Origin: Cellulomonas dongxiuzhuiae
GTDB lineage: Bacteria > Actinomycetota > Actinomycetes > Actinomycetales > Cellulomonadaceae
NCBI RefSeq assembly: GCF_018623035.1
Contig: NZ_CP076023.1
Location: forward strand, 3,720,001 to 3,784,000
Direction of reading: 5' to 3'
Length of the DNA stretch: 64,000 nucleotides
In this document: in pieces, positions 8,148 through 16,811 of the stretch
Position numbering within the stretch: the first letter of the stretch is position 1
Layout of the letters: each line of letters begins with the position of its first letter
Notes under the pieces: generated by a model
The model's input: only the letters and a program-made list of their open reading frames with translations
The model's database searches: none
What the model was told of the DNA's origin: nothing
Program-made: the position numbers and the translations under genes

Positions 8148-9490
8148 AGATCCTCGATCTTCCCGAACTCGCCGGTCTTCTGGTCGCGCCAGTCGCGCCA
8201 CTCGGTACGGAGGCCGGTCCACACCAGCCCGGGCCCGAAGGTGAAGGCCGAGTTGCCGAACGTCCACGCCACCCACCACTTGGACGCCGACCCATCCACC
8301 ACCAGACGCGCCTCCTTCAGACTCCGGTACTGGGAGATCCCGCTGACGCCCTTCCACCAGTCCTTCCCGAGCGCCCCCGCGCCACGCAGCGAGGTGGCCT
8401 GGCCCCACATCCGCCCCGCCTCCCTCAGCTGCTCGAGCGACGACCGCCCGAGCCCGACCTCGGTCGGCACGTGCGGGCGTCGGAACACCGTGGAGATCGC
8501 CTTGGACAGCAACCCGAGCCCTTCGGACCGGGCCTTGGACCCCGCGGCTGCAGGGTTCACTCGCACGACCACCTTCCCCTCGCCGACGGGCTGCTGCAAC
8601 GACTTCGGCGGCACCTTCAACGTCCCGAAGTTCTTCGTGTGCGCCGCAGCCTTGGCTGAGCGTGTCACCGTCGTCACCCACGCCGCGCCCCCGAGGAGCA
8701 CGACCCCGAGGATCGCGAAGATCAGGTCCGGCAGCCCCTCCTCATTCTTCGCGTAGAGGATGGCGGCGGCGACCAAGCCTGCCACCGCGACGGCGGCCGC
8801 CACCAGCAGGAGCGCCGCCACCCCCGGGAAGATGAAGCACAGCACCGCCAGGACCATGCCGATGATCGAGAGGATCCTGCTGATCTTCTTCAGCACGGCG
8901 GTCGCCTTGTCCCACCCTGAGTCGGTGAGGCCGTCGTCGTACCTCCGGGCGCTCACGGCGTGGCCGAGGCGCTTGCCCGCGACCTGCAGCTGGTCGAAGG
9001 CGGTCTGGACGCGACGCTTGGCGGCGGCGAGGTTCGTGTCCGCCGTCGCGATCCCCTGGCGCTTGCGCACGTCGGCCGCCACGTCCGCGTCGTCGAGCAC
9101 GCCGCCCTCGTCGGGCTCGCCGTCGGGCAGTGCCTCGGCGGTCGCGAGCGCGCCGGCCGCCGCCTTGCCGTCGGCGAGGCCGGCGCGGGTCTCGACCAGG
9201 GCCTCGCTCAGCTCGGGCTCGTAGACCGCGACCTCGCGCGCGACGTCCGCGTACCGCACCGCGGCCTTCGCGAGCTTCTCGTGGACCTCCGTGGCCTTCT
9301 TGCGCAGCTCGTCGGCGTACTTGCCGCGCAGCTGGTCCTCGCTCGCGGTGATGCGATCGAGCCGCGCGACGGCGCTCTCGATGGTCTCCGCGATGCCGTT
9401 GTAGCGACGCCGGGCGTGGGCGACCTGGTCCAGGTCGCCGCCGTCCACGGGGTCCTTCGACCAGCCGACGACGCCCCACTCGTCGCTCAC
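8144..9490 (-). CDS. WXG/LXG-like helical protein with membrane segments, candidate type VII substrate
   Basis: 448-aa protein. Residues ~1-190 are an almost continuous charged helical bundle (RRRYNGIAETIESAVARLDRI; AVRYADVAREVAVYEPELSEAL), the architecture of the N-terminal targeting domains of large WXG/LXG secretion substrates. Two or three hydrophobic helices follow at about 207-250 and 257-278 (IIGMVLAVLCFIFPGVAALL; LIFAILGVVLLGGAAWV). The last ~170 residues are basic and of unknown fold. It sits directly after a 94-aa helical WXG-like gene (stop and start overlap at 9487-9490), as substrates do after their small partner proteins. A polymorphic toxin-like or structural membrane role is possible; no catalytic motif is recognised in the C-terminus. 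Confidence 0.72.
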   Translation of the reverse strand: MSDEWGVVGWSKDPVDGGDLDQVAHARRRYNGIAETIESAVARLDRITASEDQLRGKYADELRKKATEVHEKLAKAAVRYADVAREVAVYEPELSEALVETRAGLADGKAAAGALATAEALPDGEPDEGGVLDDADVAADVRKRQGIATADTNLAAAKRRVQTAFDQLQVAGKRLGHAVSARRYDDGLTDSGWDKATAVLKKISRILSIIGMVLAVLCFIFPGVAALLLVAAAVAVAGLVAAAILYAKNEEGLPDLIFAILGVVLLGGAAWVTTVTRSAKAAAHTKNFGTLKVPPKSLQQPVGEGKVVVRVNPAAAGSKARSEGLGLLSKAISTVFRRPHVPTEVGLGRSSLEQLREAGRMWGQATSLRGAGALGKDWWKGVSGISQYRSLKEARLVVDGSASKWWVAWTFGNSAFTFGPGLVWTGLRTEWRDWRDQKTGEFGKIEDL

Positions 9491-9771
9491 TTCTCCACCT
9501 CAAGGCTGTCGGTCAGCGACTGGTCGATCTCGGCCCACTTCTCGTCGGCCGCCCGCGCGGCGTCGCGGAGCTTCTCCATGTCGGTGACCAGGACGTCACG
9601 GTTGGCGGTCCAGTTGTCCGCGAAGTCACCCATCGTCAGGTTGGCGTGGTGCTGCCCCCAGGCCCGGGCCGTGTCGTTCTCCAGGTCGAGGGCCCCCTTG
9701 AACTCGCCGACGAGCATGTCGAGCTCCCTGACGAGGTCCGCGAGGTCGGCCCTCACGACGAGGTCGGCCAT
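9487..9771 (-). CDS. Small WXG100-like helical protein
   Basis: 94-aa all-helical acidic protein without signal peptide. Size and composition match WXG100/ESAT-6-type secreted partner proteins: two helices separated by a turn around TMGDFADNWTANRD, with the Trp near mid-protein, although the canonical W-x-G tripeptide is replaced by NWTAN. The ATG overlaps the stop of the EssC-like ATPase gene (ATGA at 9769-9773), and the stop overlaps the start of the 448-aa gene. It probably forms a heterodimer or co-secreted pair with the 448-aa product. Confidence 0.75.
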   Translation of the reverse strand: MADLVVRADLADLVRELDMLVGEFKGALDLENDTARAWGQHHANLTMGDFADNWTANRDVLVTDMEKLRDAARAADEKWAEIDQSLTDSLEVEK

Positions 9772-12700
9772 CAGACCAGCTCCTTCCGTGGTGTGACGGG
9801 TGCCAGCGGCACCTGCGTGGTGAGGTACGTGCCGTCGCCGAGGTGCACGAGCGCGGTGCCGGGCACCACACGGGCGGCGAGCTGCGAGCGGGACAGGCGG
9901 GCACCGACGAGGTCGCCGTCGGCGAGGTTCTGCGGTGACAGCAACGCACCGCGCCGGTTCTTCTTGACGTCGGCCTGCCAGCCGGTGAACCCGGCACCGA
10001 CGCTGCCGATCTCGCCACCGAGGACGACGCCACGGCGGTCGTTCGACGCGCGGCGCACGAGGCGGCGCAGCCACTCGCGCGCCGGGGCGTCGCGCCACGC
10101 CTCCGCGTCGTCCACGAGCAGCACCACGGGACCGTCGCCGTCGTCGACCAGCGGTGCGAGCGTCGCCTCGTCGGGGGCGTCGTCGAGGATGACGGCACGC
10201 ACGCCGGGGCGTCCCGCGAGGTCGCGCAGGGGTGAGCGCAGCGGCGCACCGACGACCAGCTCGACGCCCGCCCGCAGCAGCGACTCCGCCACGACCGCGA
10301 GCAGGGTGCTGCGCCCCGAGCGCGCCGGACCGGCGACGAGGAACGTGGGCACGTCGACGGCGAGGTCCGCGCCGACGGGCTCGAGCTCGTCACCACCCAC
10401 ACCGAGCAGCGCCCACAGGGGCCGCGGCTCGACCGCGGCCCACGCGTCCTCGAACGTCAGACGCGTCGGCATGGCGGCGATGCGCGGCGGGCGGGCCGCT
10501 CGCGGCACATGCTGCTCGCGGGCGGTCAGGCGGTCGGCGAGCGCGTGCAGCGCCGCCACCTGAGCCGGCCCCGACGGGTCGTCCGCCAGCAGCGCGACCT
10601 GCGTCTCGACGGCCCCGGGGACGCGCAGCCCCCGCCCGGGCGGCAGGTTCTCCGGGAAGGACCGCGCGGGCAGGCCCGCGAGCGTCGCGTCGGTGCGGTC
10701 CGCGAGGCGCAGCACGAGCTTGTCCTCGCACAGCGACGCGATGCGTCCCCCGAGCAGCGTGTGGTCGCCCGCGATGACCAGGTGCACGCCCGCGCTGGCC
10801 CCCTCGCGCAGCAGCGCGTGCACGGTCTCGGCGAGCGCGCCGCCGTCGTGCTCGCCGAGCGTCGTCGTGAAGCCCTCCCAGCGGTCGACGAGCAGCAGGA
10901 CGTGCGGGAGCCGCTCCCCGGGCGCGGCCGCCGCGCGCTGCTCGGACACGTTCGCGAACCCGCCCTCGCCGAGCACCCGCTGCCGGCGCTGCACCTCCGC
11001 CTGCAGGCGCGTGAGCAGCCGGGCGGCCCGGTCGGTCTCCGTCCGCTGGACGACGGCGCCGCAGTGCGGCAGCCGGGTCAGCGCGAGCAGCGCGCCGTTC
11101 CCGCAGTCGATGCCGTACAGGTGCAGGTCGGCGACGCCCGTCGCGGCGCAGGCGGCGGCCGCGAACGTCCGCAGGGCCTGCGAGCGCCCGGACCGCGCCG
11201 CGCCGGCCACGTGCAGGTGGCCGAACGTGCCGAGGTCGGTGACGACGTCCTCCTGCCGCTGCGCGCGCGGCAGGTCGCGACGCCCCCACACGAACGTCGG
11301 GTCGGCGGTCCGCCGCGGTGCGTCGGCCAGGGGCAGGACGTGCGTGGCGGGCAGCGGGGCCAGCCACGGGCGCCGCTGCTCGGGCACGCCGAGCATGTCC
11401 GCCGCGAGACCGATCGCGCGGACGAGCACCGTCAGGTCCGTGACCTCGCCCTCCGCACGCTCGCCGCGCGGGCGCTCGGGGACCGGACGCCCCAGGTCGG
11501 ACCAGGACACCGGGCGCAGGTAGGGCGCGGGGACCTCGGCCCGCCGCAGCGGCCGCCGACCGCCCACGCGCGCCGCCTGGAACGGGATGAGCGCGCTGTG
11601 CCCCAGTCGGGCGAACGCCCGGCCCGGCTGGCTCGGTGCGATGCCCGCGGCCTCGCGCGCGTCGATGACGTCGGTGCTGTCCCCCGCGTCGGTCACGCGC
11701 AGCGCGATCCGCAGGTTCGTGTTGGCACGGATCTCCGCCGACACGACCCCCGACGGCCGCTGCGTCGCCAGGAGCAGGTGGATCCCCAGGGACCGCCCGC
11801 GCTGGGCGATGTTCACCAGCCCGCTGACGAAGTCGGGCAGCTCGCGTGCGACGGACGCGAACTCGTCGATGACGATGAGCAGGCGCGGCATCGGGTCGAG
11901 CGTCCCCCGGCGGACGCGCGCCTCGAGGTAGTCGTCGAGGTCCTTGACGCCCGCGGCGGCGAGCACGCGCTCGCGGTGCGCGAGCTCGGCACCGAGGGAC
12001 GTCAGCGCGCGCTCGACGAGGTGCGGGTCGAGGTCGGTGACCATGCCGACCGTGTGCGGCAGGTCGACGCAGTCCTTGAACGCGGCGCCGCCCTTGTAGT
12101 CGACGAGCACGAAGTTCATCGCGTCGGGCCGGTTGGCCACCGCGAGCGACGCCACGACCGTCTGCAGCAGCTCGGACTTGCCGGAGCCGGTGGTCCCGGC
12201 GATGAGACCGTGCGGCCCGTGCTCCGCCAGGTCGAGCGGGAACGGCCCGTCGAGGGACACGCCCACGACCGCGCGCGTCGTGCTGCCGCCCGCACCCCAG
12301 CGCGCGGCGATCGCCGCGGGGCCGGGCTCGGCGAGGTCGAGGACGTCCAGCAGGCGTGCGGCCGACGGCAGCGCCGCCTCACCGACGGCCTTGCTCGTGT
12401 CGCGCAGCGGCGCGAGGCTGCGCCCGACCGCGGTGAACCAGTCGTCACCCACCTCGTCGACACGGACGTCCTCGATCTGCGCGGCGCGCTGCTGGCGCAG
12501 GGTGCCGCCGCGGCCGGGGGCGCCGACGACCACCGCGGCGCACTCCTCGGGCAGGGTCCGCTCGTCGGCGTCGACGCAGACGCAGTGCACCCCGACCGCC
12601 GGGCCGTCCTGGAGGATCGTCACGACACCCGGCAGCGCACGCAGCCGCAGCGCACCGTCGAGCACGACGACGACGTCGGGGTCGGGCAGCGCGGCGCGTG

Positions 12701-14165
12701 CGCCGGCGCCCAGCCGCGCGCGCTGCCGCCCCTGGATGAGGTCGAGCAGCTCGGCGACACGGCGCGCGAGCGTCTCGGCGTCCGAGCCGACCAGCGCCAG
12801 CGACTGCTGCCCGAGCACGGGCCGCACGTGCGGCAGCCACGTCGCCCAGCCCCACCACCGCTCCCCCTCGGGGTCGGTCAGGACGTAGAGCTGCACGTCA
12901 CGCGGGCTCTGCAGCACCGCGAGCTGGGCGACGAACCACCGTGCGAGACACCGCGGCCAGTCCCCGGGTCCTGCCAGTCCGACGACGCCGGCCTGCGCGA
13001 TCGACAGCGCCGCCGGCACGTCGGCGGACGTGCGGGGCTCCTGCTTGCGGTGCAGGCCCTCGCCCTGCGTGACGACGAGCGTGCTCGGCAGGTCCGCCGT
13101 GCCGACGCGCACGAGCAGGTGGTCGGGGTCGGTGCGCCGTCGCTCCCACAGCCGCGCGCGCGGCGACGTGGCGACCAGCAGCAGCTCGGCCGCGTCGGGG
13201 CTGGCCGAACGGCGGTCGGCGCGCTCGGTCGCGAGGGCCTCGAGCACCTCCTGCTCGACGCGCGCGAGGTCCGCCTGGTGCTCGGCGACCCGGCGCCGGT
13301 GGCCGATGCGTCCGCCGCGGCGGTTCGACAGCCAGCTGCCCAGCACCATGACCGGGGACATCGCGGCGAACATCAGGTACATGGGGTTGCGCATGATCAG
13401 GGCGATGGCGGTCGCGCCGACCGCGGGCAGCAGCGCCGTCAGCCACGGCATCACGGCGGGGGGCTGCGCACGGGGCTCGGGCGGCAGCTGGAACTCGGTG
13501 CGCCGCTGCGGCGGCAGCAGGCGCGGCGGCCGGTTGTAGTCGAGGTGCTCGCCCTCGGGCGACGGTTCGAGGACCGCGTCGGGCGCGGCCGCCGGGTGCA
13601 CCTCGAGCAGGCGCTCGCCGACGTGCAGCAGCGCCGACCCGCGCCACGTCGTGCCCCCGACGGGCAGCGGCTCGCCCTCCAGGAGCACGGGGCCGACCGG
13701 TCCCGCCGACGGCACCTCCCACGGCTCGAGGTGCACGCGCGCGTCGAGCGTGACGCGGACCGTCACGAGCACCACGGGCGCCAGGTCCAGCACGACCGCG
13801 CCCGCGCCGTCGACACCGAGGTCGTACGAGCCGGCTCCGAGGTGCCACACGCGACCCGCGTCGGGCCCGGCGACCACGCGCAGCGTCATGAGCGCGGGAG
13901 CCGGCGGCGGCGTCGGGTCCGGGCCGCCGAGCCACAGCACGGCCCCGTCGCGGACGCCGCTGCCGGCCAGCGGCGCTGCGGCGTCCACGACGGTGCGGCC
14001 CACGTGCAGCGTCGTCAGGTCCAGCCCGTCGCACGGGTGGCGCGACGGGTCGAGCCCGTCGACCGCGTTCTTCACGACGTCCCGGACGCAGGTCGACGGG
14101 TCCGCGTCCACGACGACGTCGCTCGCCCAGGCACCCGGCCTGGCCAGCGTGATCATGAGGCGCAT
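9771..14165 (-). CDS. FHA-FtsK/SpoIIIE type VII secretion ATPase (EssC/EccC-like)
   Basis: Motor ATPase (1464 aa) of a type VII secretion system. Residues 1-200 form beta-rich N-terminal domains with an FHA-like segment (MTLRVVAGPDAGRVWHLG). Two transmembrane helices lie at about 238-285 (LTALLPAVGATAIALIM and MYLMFAAMSPVMVLGSWL). Three FtsK/SpoIIIE ATPase domains follow: D1 with Walker A GTTGSGKSE (~656) and Walker B LLIVIDEF (~767), and degenerate D2 (GAARSGRSQ, ~988) and D3 (GPARSGRST, ~1278) in which the P-loop Lys is Arg. One chain with N-terminal FHA-like region, paired TM helices and three ATPase domains, about the length of EssC (~1480 aa), resembles Firmicutes T7SSb EssC more than the mycobacterial EccC. 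The ATG at 14165 has GGAGG eight bases upstream. It lies downstream of a WXG100 gene. Confidence 0.9.
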   Translation of the reverse strand: MRLMITLARPGAWASDVVVDADPSTCVRDVVKNAVDGLDPSRHPCDGLDLTTLHVGRTVVDAAAPLAGSGVRDGAVLWLGGPDPTPPPAPALMTLRVVAGPDAGRVWHLGAGSYDLGVDGAGAVVLDLAPVVLVTVRVTLDARVHLEPWEVPSAGPVGPVLLEGEPLPVGGTTWRGSALLHVGERLLEVHPAAAPDAVLEPSPEGEHLDYNRPPRLLPPQRRTEFQLPPEPRAQPPAVMPWLTALLPAVGATAIALIMRNPMYLMFAAMSPVMVLGSWLSNRRGGRIGHRRRVAEHQADLARVEQEVLEALATERADRRSASPDAAELLLVATSPRARLWERRRTDPDHLLVRVGTADLPSTLVVTQGEGLHRKQEPRTSADVPAALSIAQAGVVGLAGPGDWPRCLARWFVAQLAVLQSPRDVQLYVLTDPEGERWWGWATWLPHVRPVLGQQSLALVGSDAETLARRVAELLDLIQGRQRARLGAGARAALPDPDVVVVLDGALRLRALPGVVTILQDGPAVGVHCVCVDADERTLPEECAAVVVGAPGRGGTLRQQRAAQIEDVRVDEVGDDWFTAVGRSLAPLRDTSKAVGEAALPSAARLLDVLDLAEPGPAAIAARWGAGGSTTRAVVGVSLDGPFPLDLAEHGPHGLIAGTTGSGKSELLQTVVASLAVANRPDAMNFVLVDYKGGAAFKDCVDLPHTVGMVTDLDPHLVERALTSLGAELAHRERVLAAAGVKDLDDYLEARVRRGTLDPMPRLLIVIDEFASVARELPDFVSGLVNIAQRGRSLGIHLLLATQRPSGVVSAEIRANTNLRIALRVTDAGDSTDVIDAREAAGIAPSQPGRAFARLGHSALIPFQAARVGGRRPLRRAEVPAPYLRPVSWSDLGRPVPERPRGERAEGEVTDLTVLVRAIGLAADMLGVPEQRRPWLAPLPATHVLPLADAPRRTADPTFVWGRRDLPRAQRQEDVVTDLGTFGHLHVAGAARSGRSQALRTFAAAACAATGVADLHLYGIDCGNGALLALTRLPHCGAVVQRTETDRAARLLTRLQAEVQRRQRVLGEGGFANVSEQRAAAAPGERLPHVLLLVDRWEGFTTTLGEHDGGALAETVHALLREGASAGVHLVIAGDHTLLGGRIASLCEDKLVLRLADRTDATLAGLPARSFPENLPPGRGLRVPGAVETQVALLADDPSGPAQVAALHALADRLTAREQHVPRAARPPRIAAMPTRLTFEDAWAAVEPRPLWALLGVGGDELEPVGADLAVDVPTFLVAGPARSGRSTLLAVVAESLLRAGVELVVGAPLRSPLRDLAGRPGVRAVILDDAPDEATLAPLVDDGDGPVVLLVDDAEAWRDAPAREWLRRLVRRASNDRRGVVLGGEIGSVGAGFTGWQADVKKNRRGALLSPQNLADGDLVGARLSRSQLAARVVPGTALVHLGDGTYLTTQVPLAPVTPRKELV

Positions 14166-14200
14166 CGCGGATCCTCCGGCGCGGGACGGGCGGGACGCGG

Positions 14201-14497
14201 TCAGCTGCGCAGCGAGCTCGCCATCTGCGTGTCCACGTCCTGCAGGGCCGTCACGGCCTGGTCGAGCCAGCTCGAGAGCGACTCGAGCGTCGTCATGAGC
14301 TCGTTCGCCGCCGTGACGAACTCGGTGTTGACCTCGTCGAACCGGACGGACGCCTGGTCGGTGACGAAGCCCGAGGCGACGAGCGAGTTCACGAGCGACT
14401 TGGTGTCCGACAGGCGCGCGTCGACCTCCGCCTTGTTGCTGCGCAGCCTGCTCGCGCTGTCGCTCATGTCGGCGTACGTGATGTTCAGGTTCGGCAT
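14201..14497 (-). CDS. WXG100 family (ESAT-6-like) protein
   Basis: 98-aa helical hairpin protein of the Esx/WXG100 family, exported folded by type VII systems. It starts MPNLNITYADMSDSASRLR and continues as two amphipathic helices joined around LVASGFVTD. The classical WXG turn is replaced by S-G-F, while a Trp appears in the second helix (SSWLDQAVTALQDVD). The ATG at 14497 has GAAGGGA upstream. It is 35 bp upstream of the secretion ATPase gene in the same direction, the standard substrate-motor arrangement, and is probably the first gene of the operon that runs down to 6772. Confidence 0.88.
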   Translation of the reverse strand: MPNLNITYADMSDSASRLRSNKAEVDARLSDTKSLVNSLVASGFVTDQASVRFDEVNTEFVTAANELMTTLESLSSWLDQAVTALQDVDTQMASSLRS

Positions 14498-14720
14498 CGG
14501 TGGTCCCTTCGGGTCGAGCCGGCACCCGGTCGCCACGACGGCGCGGTGCCAGCGCCCACGACGCTAGGAACGCCCGGTCGGTCCGGTCCACCACGTCGCC
14601 GCCCTGCTGGGCCCGCGGGCCCAGGGCGGGTTTGTCCCGCTCCGTCGCGGCCCCCGACGATCGGCACGAGAGTCGGCGCCCACGTGTCGTCGGCCGGCAG
14701 CCGCGACTCGGGGAGCACAC

Positions 14721-16130
14721 ATGGAACGGTCTGGCCTGCGGGGACGGCCCCGGGGTGCGCGCACCGGCCGGGCCACGGCGGTGCGGCTGGCCGTCGCGCT
14801 CGCGGTCACGGTCCCGCTCGTCGCCGGGGGCACCGGCCCGGCGACGGCCGTCGCCCTGGCGGGCACGTCGGGCACGACGACGGTCGACGAGCAGGCCGGT
14901 GACGTGACGTACTACGTCGTCCAGGACTCGTGGGAGGGCCAGCCCGAGTTCCTCTTCTCGATCGCCGAGCGGCTGCTGGGCACCGGTGACCGCGCGCTGG
15001 AGATCTACGAGCTCAACGAGGGCCGCGCACAGCCCGGCGGCATGACCGTCAGCGACCCCAACGTCATCCGCCCCGGCTGGGTGCTGCTGCTGCCGCCCGA
15101 CGCGGTGGGCGACGGTGTCGTCGTCGGCCCCCTGCCGACGCTGCCACCCGTGGCCGTCCGCCCGACGCCCACGCCGAGCCCCGCGCAGGGTGCCACCGAG
15201 CACGCGTCGGGCAGCGGCGCCACCGACGGGTCGTCGGCCGCGGCGTCCGACGACGCACCGGCGACCTCGCTGCCGTCGTTCGACCCGGGGACGGTGGCGC
15301 TCGTGGCCCTCGCGGTGAGCGCGGGCATCGGGGTGCTCGTCCTGCTGGTCGGTGTCGGGGTGGGCGTCGTCCGCCGCCGGCGCGCCCGACGCGATGCGCC
15401 CCCCGCCCCGGTCGTGCACCGCGAGGACCCGGGCGCCTGGACGATCGACCGCACGACCCGTGCGCTGGCCCGCGCGTGCGCCGACGCGGGGCGCGCGGTC
15501 CCCGGTGTGCACGCGCTCGTCCTCGCGGACGACGAGGTCCACCTGCGCCTGCGCACGCCCGACGTGCACCCCCCGGCCGGCTGGTCCGCGACCGACGACG
15601 GGCGCACGTGGACGTCGCCGATGCGTCCGCTGCAGGACGTCGCGCTCGACGCGCACGTGGTGGCGCCCTTCCCGGGCCTGGTGACCCTGGGCGACGACGT
15701 GCGCGGGCGCGTCCTGGTCGACCTCGCGCAGGCCGGCCCGGGGATCTGCCTCGAGGGTGACGCCGCCGAGGCGACGCGGCTCGCGGAGCGGTGGCTGCAC
15801 GAGCTGGCGAGCAGCCCGTGGTCGCGGCACGTGCCGGTCGTGGCGGTGGGGCTCGGCGGGTCGTCGTACGGGCGGCTCGACGAGGCCGGGGGCGCGATCA
15901 CCGCGGCGGCCGGCGGTGTGCTCGTCGTCGCCGACGCCCGTCGCCGCGACGCGGACCGGCTCGCGCTGCTGGCCGAGGACCCGGCGTGGGCGGTCGTCGT
16001 GGTGGGTGCCGCCGGGCGGGACTGGGCGCGTTGGCGTCTGACGCTCGACGCCGAGGGCGTCGCGACGGGCGGCCCCCTCGACACCGACGTGCACGTCCGG
16101 ACCGGTGCCCCGCGCCTCGAGCTCGTCTGA
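14721..16130 (+). CDS. LysM-domain membrane protein linked to type VII secretion
   Basis: 469-aa exported membrane protein, divergent from the WXG100 gene. An N-terminal signal or anchor helix (VRLAVALAVTVPLVAGG, ~22-40) is followed by a LysM-type peptidoglycan-binding domain (~60-128: YYVVQDSWEGQPEFLFSIAE, then LEIYELNEGR and RPGWVLLLP). A Pro/Ser/Thr linker leads to a transmembrane helix (~195-217) and a cytoplasmic domain (~230-469) with no recognised catalytic motif. The topology places LysM in the cell wall and a large domain inside, as expected for an anchoring or scaffold subunit. EccB, EccD, EccE and mycosin genes are absent, so this protein may supply a cell-wall-contact function; that is inference from location. 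ATG at 14721, GGGGAG upstream. Confidence 0.85.
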   Translation: MERSGLRGRPRGARTGRATAVRLAVALAVTVPLVAGGTGPATAVALAGTSGTTTVDEQAGDVTYYVVQDSWEGQPEFLFSIAERLLGTGDRALEIYELNEGRAQPGGMTVSDPNVIRPGWVLLLPPDAVGDGVVVGPLPTLPPVAVRPTPTPSPAQGATEHASGSGATDGSSAAASDDAPATSLPSFDPGTVALVALAVSAGIGVLVLLVGVGVGVVRRRRARRDAPPAPVVHREDPGAWTIDRTTRALARACADAGRAVPGVHALVLADDEVHLRLRTPDVHPPAGWSATDDGRTWTSPMRPLQDVALDAHVVAPFPGLVTLGDDVRGRVLVDLAQAGPGICLEGDAAEATRLAERWLHELASSPWSRHVPVVAVGLGGSSYGRLDEAGGAITAAAGGVLVVADARRRDADRLALLAEDPAWAVVVVGAAGRDWARWRLTLDAEGVATGGPLDTDVHVRTGAPRLELV

Positions 16131-16215
16131 GCCGGCGACGTGCTGCGGCTGCACCTGCAGGGCGTCTGGAGCGGATCTGGAGGACGCCTGGAGGACGCCG
16201 ACGCAGAGTCGTCCC

Positions 16216-16809
16216 ATGACGACGACACCGACGGCCGGCTACCGGATGCGGATCGCGATCTCCAGCCCGGAGATCGAGGCGCGCATCCGCGGCGTCTTCG
16301 CGAGCCGCGGTCTCGACGTGGTGCTGGACGACGCACCGCCGACGTTCGAGGTCACGGTCCTGCCGGGCGCCGGGGCGCGCCCGGCACCGACGGCCGTGGG
16401 CGACGCCCTGCACCACCTCGTCGGGGCGGTGGCACCGCGGCTCGCGACGACGCCGAGCGCGCGCTACCGCCTGACGCTCGCGACCGCCGAGCGCGACGAC
16501 GACCCCGCGCCGGCGCGCCGCGACGCCACCGCGGTGGCGGACCTGTCGCCGCGCGAGTCGCAGGTGATGGCGTGCGTCGCCCGGGGCCTGCGCAACACCG
16601 AGATCGCGGACGAGCTGGGCGTCACGGTGAAGACCGTCAAGAACCACGTCAACCGGATCTTCGGCAAGCTCGGCGCCGCGGGCCGCGTGGAGGCCGTGCT
16701 CATCTGGCAGTCGGCGCGGACCTCGTCGGCGCGCGCCCCGTCGGCCCGCACCCCGGCGCCGCGCACCGTGTCGACGCTCCGGCCCGTCGCGGCCGCGCTC
16801 GCCGGGTAG
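16216..16809 (+). CDS. LuxR-type HTH transcriptional regulator
   Basis: 197-aa protein with a C-terminal LuxR/GerE helix-turn-helix (about residues 112-168: LSPRESQVMACVARGLRN, EIADELGVTVKTVKNHVNRI). The N-terminal ~100 residues (MRIAISSPEIEARIRGVFAS and following) look like a small alpha/beta sensor but lack the phospho-acceptor Asp pattern of a standard receiver domain. The ATG at 16216 is preferred over earlier in-frame codons because it begins at the folded domain. It lies 85 bp after the LysM gene in the same direction and converges on the SARP-like gene; it probably regulates the secretion locus. Confidence 0.88.
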   Translation: MTTTPTAGYRMRIAISSPEIEARIRGVFASRGLDVVLDDAPPTFEVTVLPGAGARPAPTAVGDALHHLVGAVAPRLATTPSARYRLTLATAERDDDPAPARRDATAVADLSPRESQVMACVARGLRNTEIADELGVTVKTVKNHVNRIFGKLGAAGRVEAVLIWQSARTSSARAPSARTPAPRTVSTLRPVAAALAG

Positions 16810-16811
16810 CG

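Noticed and set aside
14166..16217. Possible long N-terminal extension of the EssC-like ATPase on the minus strand
   Set aside because: It is antisense to the LysM gene, Arg/His/Pro-rich and lacks a ribosome binding site; the ATG at 14165 has GGAGG and starts the folded domain.
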